The notes under the pieces: generated by a model | Seen by the model: only the letters and a program-made list of their open reading frames with translations | Told to the model about the DNA's origin: nothing | Databases searched by the model: none | Origin: Thermoplasmata archaeon | GTDB lineage: Archaea > Thermoplasmatota > Thermoplasmata > Thermoplasmatales > Thermoplasmataceae | DNA length: 5,551 nucleotides | Assembly (NCBI GenBank): GCA_021806355.1 | Contig: JAJZXT010000191.1 | Span: 1 to 5,551 of the forward strand | Direction: 5' to 3' | Shown: positions 5,128 through 5,551 of the stretch, in pieces | How the letters are laid out: each line of letters starts with the position of its first letter | Position numbering within the stretch: position 1 is the stretch's first letter | Translations under genes and position numbers: made by a program

Positions 5128-5551
5128 GCTCATTGCAAATGGCCTTTCCAATTCCAGATAAGCTTTCCTGACAGGCATTTCCAGCATTGTGGAGGAAAGG
5201 CCATCATACGGCACACGAAGGGTTACGGCAATGATACGCCGCTCCGGAATAAGGGCGGGAAAGAACCGCATACAAAGACATATGGCCACATGAACCTTAT
5301 TGCAACGCATAAGAAGGTTCGCAGGAAACATGTTCTTAGGACAGTTGTTGTTGCCAGACCCAATGTCATGTGAGAGACGGATTTCAAAAAGATATACATT
5401 GACAGCGAGGGATAAGTATGTCTCACCGCATACCTGGATCTCTGCTCAAGGAAGATAAGGGGATATCCCGTTTGTCCAGAACAGCTGAAAAGATCGATGC
5501 TGTTCACAATGCCATCTGGGCACATTCCAGGATCTGTATGTGACCGGTCAT
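5120..5551 (+). pseudogene. decayed IS3-family orfB (rve integrase), cut by window edge
   Basis: The ATG at 5120 overlaps the orfA stop. The frame gives MTELIANGLSNSR, a TAA at 5159, then the HTH_21-like part RPSYGTRRVTAMIRRSGIRA. A frameshift near 5287 moves to MNLIATHKKVRRKHVLRTVV and ARPNVM, a TGA at 5371 where the family has Trp, then ETDFKKIYIDSEG with the first catalytic Asp, a TAA at 5413, and CLTAYLDLCSRKIRGYPV with the second Asp. Another shift near 5470 leads to SRTAEKIDAVHNAIW. The final DDE glutamate would lie beyond 5551. Three stops and two frameshifts make it non-functional, although both visible Asp residues survive, unlike in the IS21 remnant next door. Confidence 0.8.

Noticed and set aside
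5092..5525. Two minus-strand open frames of 79 and 100 codons (5092-5331 and 5223-5525)
   Set aside because: They are opposite the recognisable IS3 orfB sequence, have no domain-like features, and overlap each other in different frames.
108..5551. A composite transposon carrying the CysD-like/sulfatase-like pair
   Set aside because: The flanking elements belong to three different families and the right-hand ones are dead, so they cannot act together as ends of one unit.

Overview
The window looks archaeal and fits best a Thermoplasmatales-type acidophile (Thermoplasma, Ferroplasma or Cuniculiplasma relatives). This is inference: genes carry TATA-type boxes about 25 bp before near-leaderless starts, AGA/AGG and ATA codons are common, terminators are plain T-tracts, and one small protein resembles the mostly archaeal DUF2080 transposon-associated family. 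No rRNA, tRNA, CRISPR array or replication origin was seen.

Layout. Bases 1-107 hold only a possible scrap of a broken gene. Bases 108-1563 are an apparently complete insertion sequence. It has perfect 13-bp inverted ends and, on the minus strand, a small DUF2080-like gene coupled by an ATGA overlap to a DDE transposase of the IS4/ISH3 type with all three catalytic residues visible. Bases 1564-1607 are the promoter of a visibly AT-richer two-gene operon. Its genes are a CysD-like ATP pyrophosphatase (PAPS reductase/ATP sulfurylase superfamily, 1608-2414) and, 10 nt later, a cytoplasmic sulfatase/alkaline-phosphatase-superfamily enzyme (2425-3789). A hairpin and a strong T-tract follow (3797-3880). 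Bases 3881-3998 show nothing I can assign. From about 3999 to the window end lies an insertion-sequence graveyard: an IS21-type istA remnant (3999-4815) in three reading frames with every catalytic residue lost, then an IS3-type orfA/orfB pair (4832-5551) broken by stops and frameshifts and cut by the window edge.

How it fits together. The only cargo is the CysD-like/sulfatase-like pair, lying between a live-looking IS and dead ones, as in an accessory island. The first protein has no cysteine, so it cannot be a classical thiol- or Fe-S-dependent PAPS/APS reductase; sulfate or nucleotide activation suits it better. The second has Thr where sulfatases carry the Cys/Ser that becomes formylglycine, so it may be a transferase or phosphodiesterase-type enzyme rather than an arylsulfatase. 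Together they could supply and transfer a sulfur- or phosphorus-containing group to a surface glycan or lipid. That is a hypothesis, not an established pathway.
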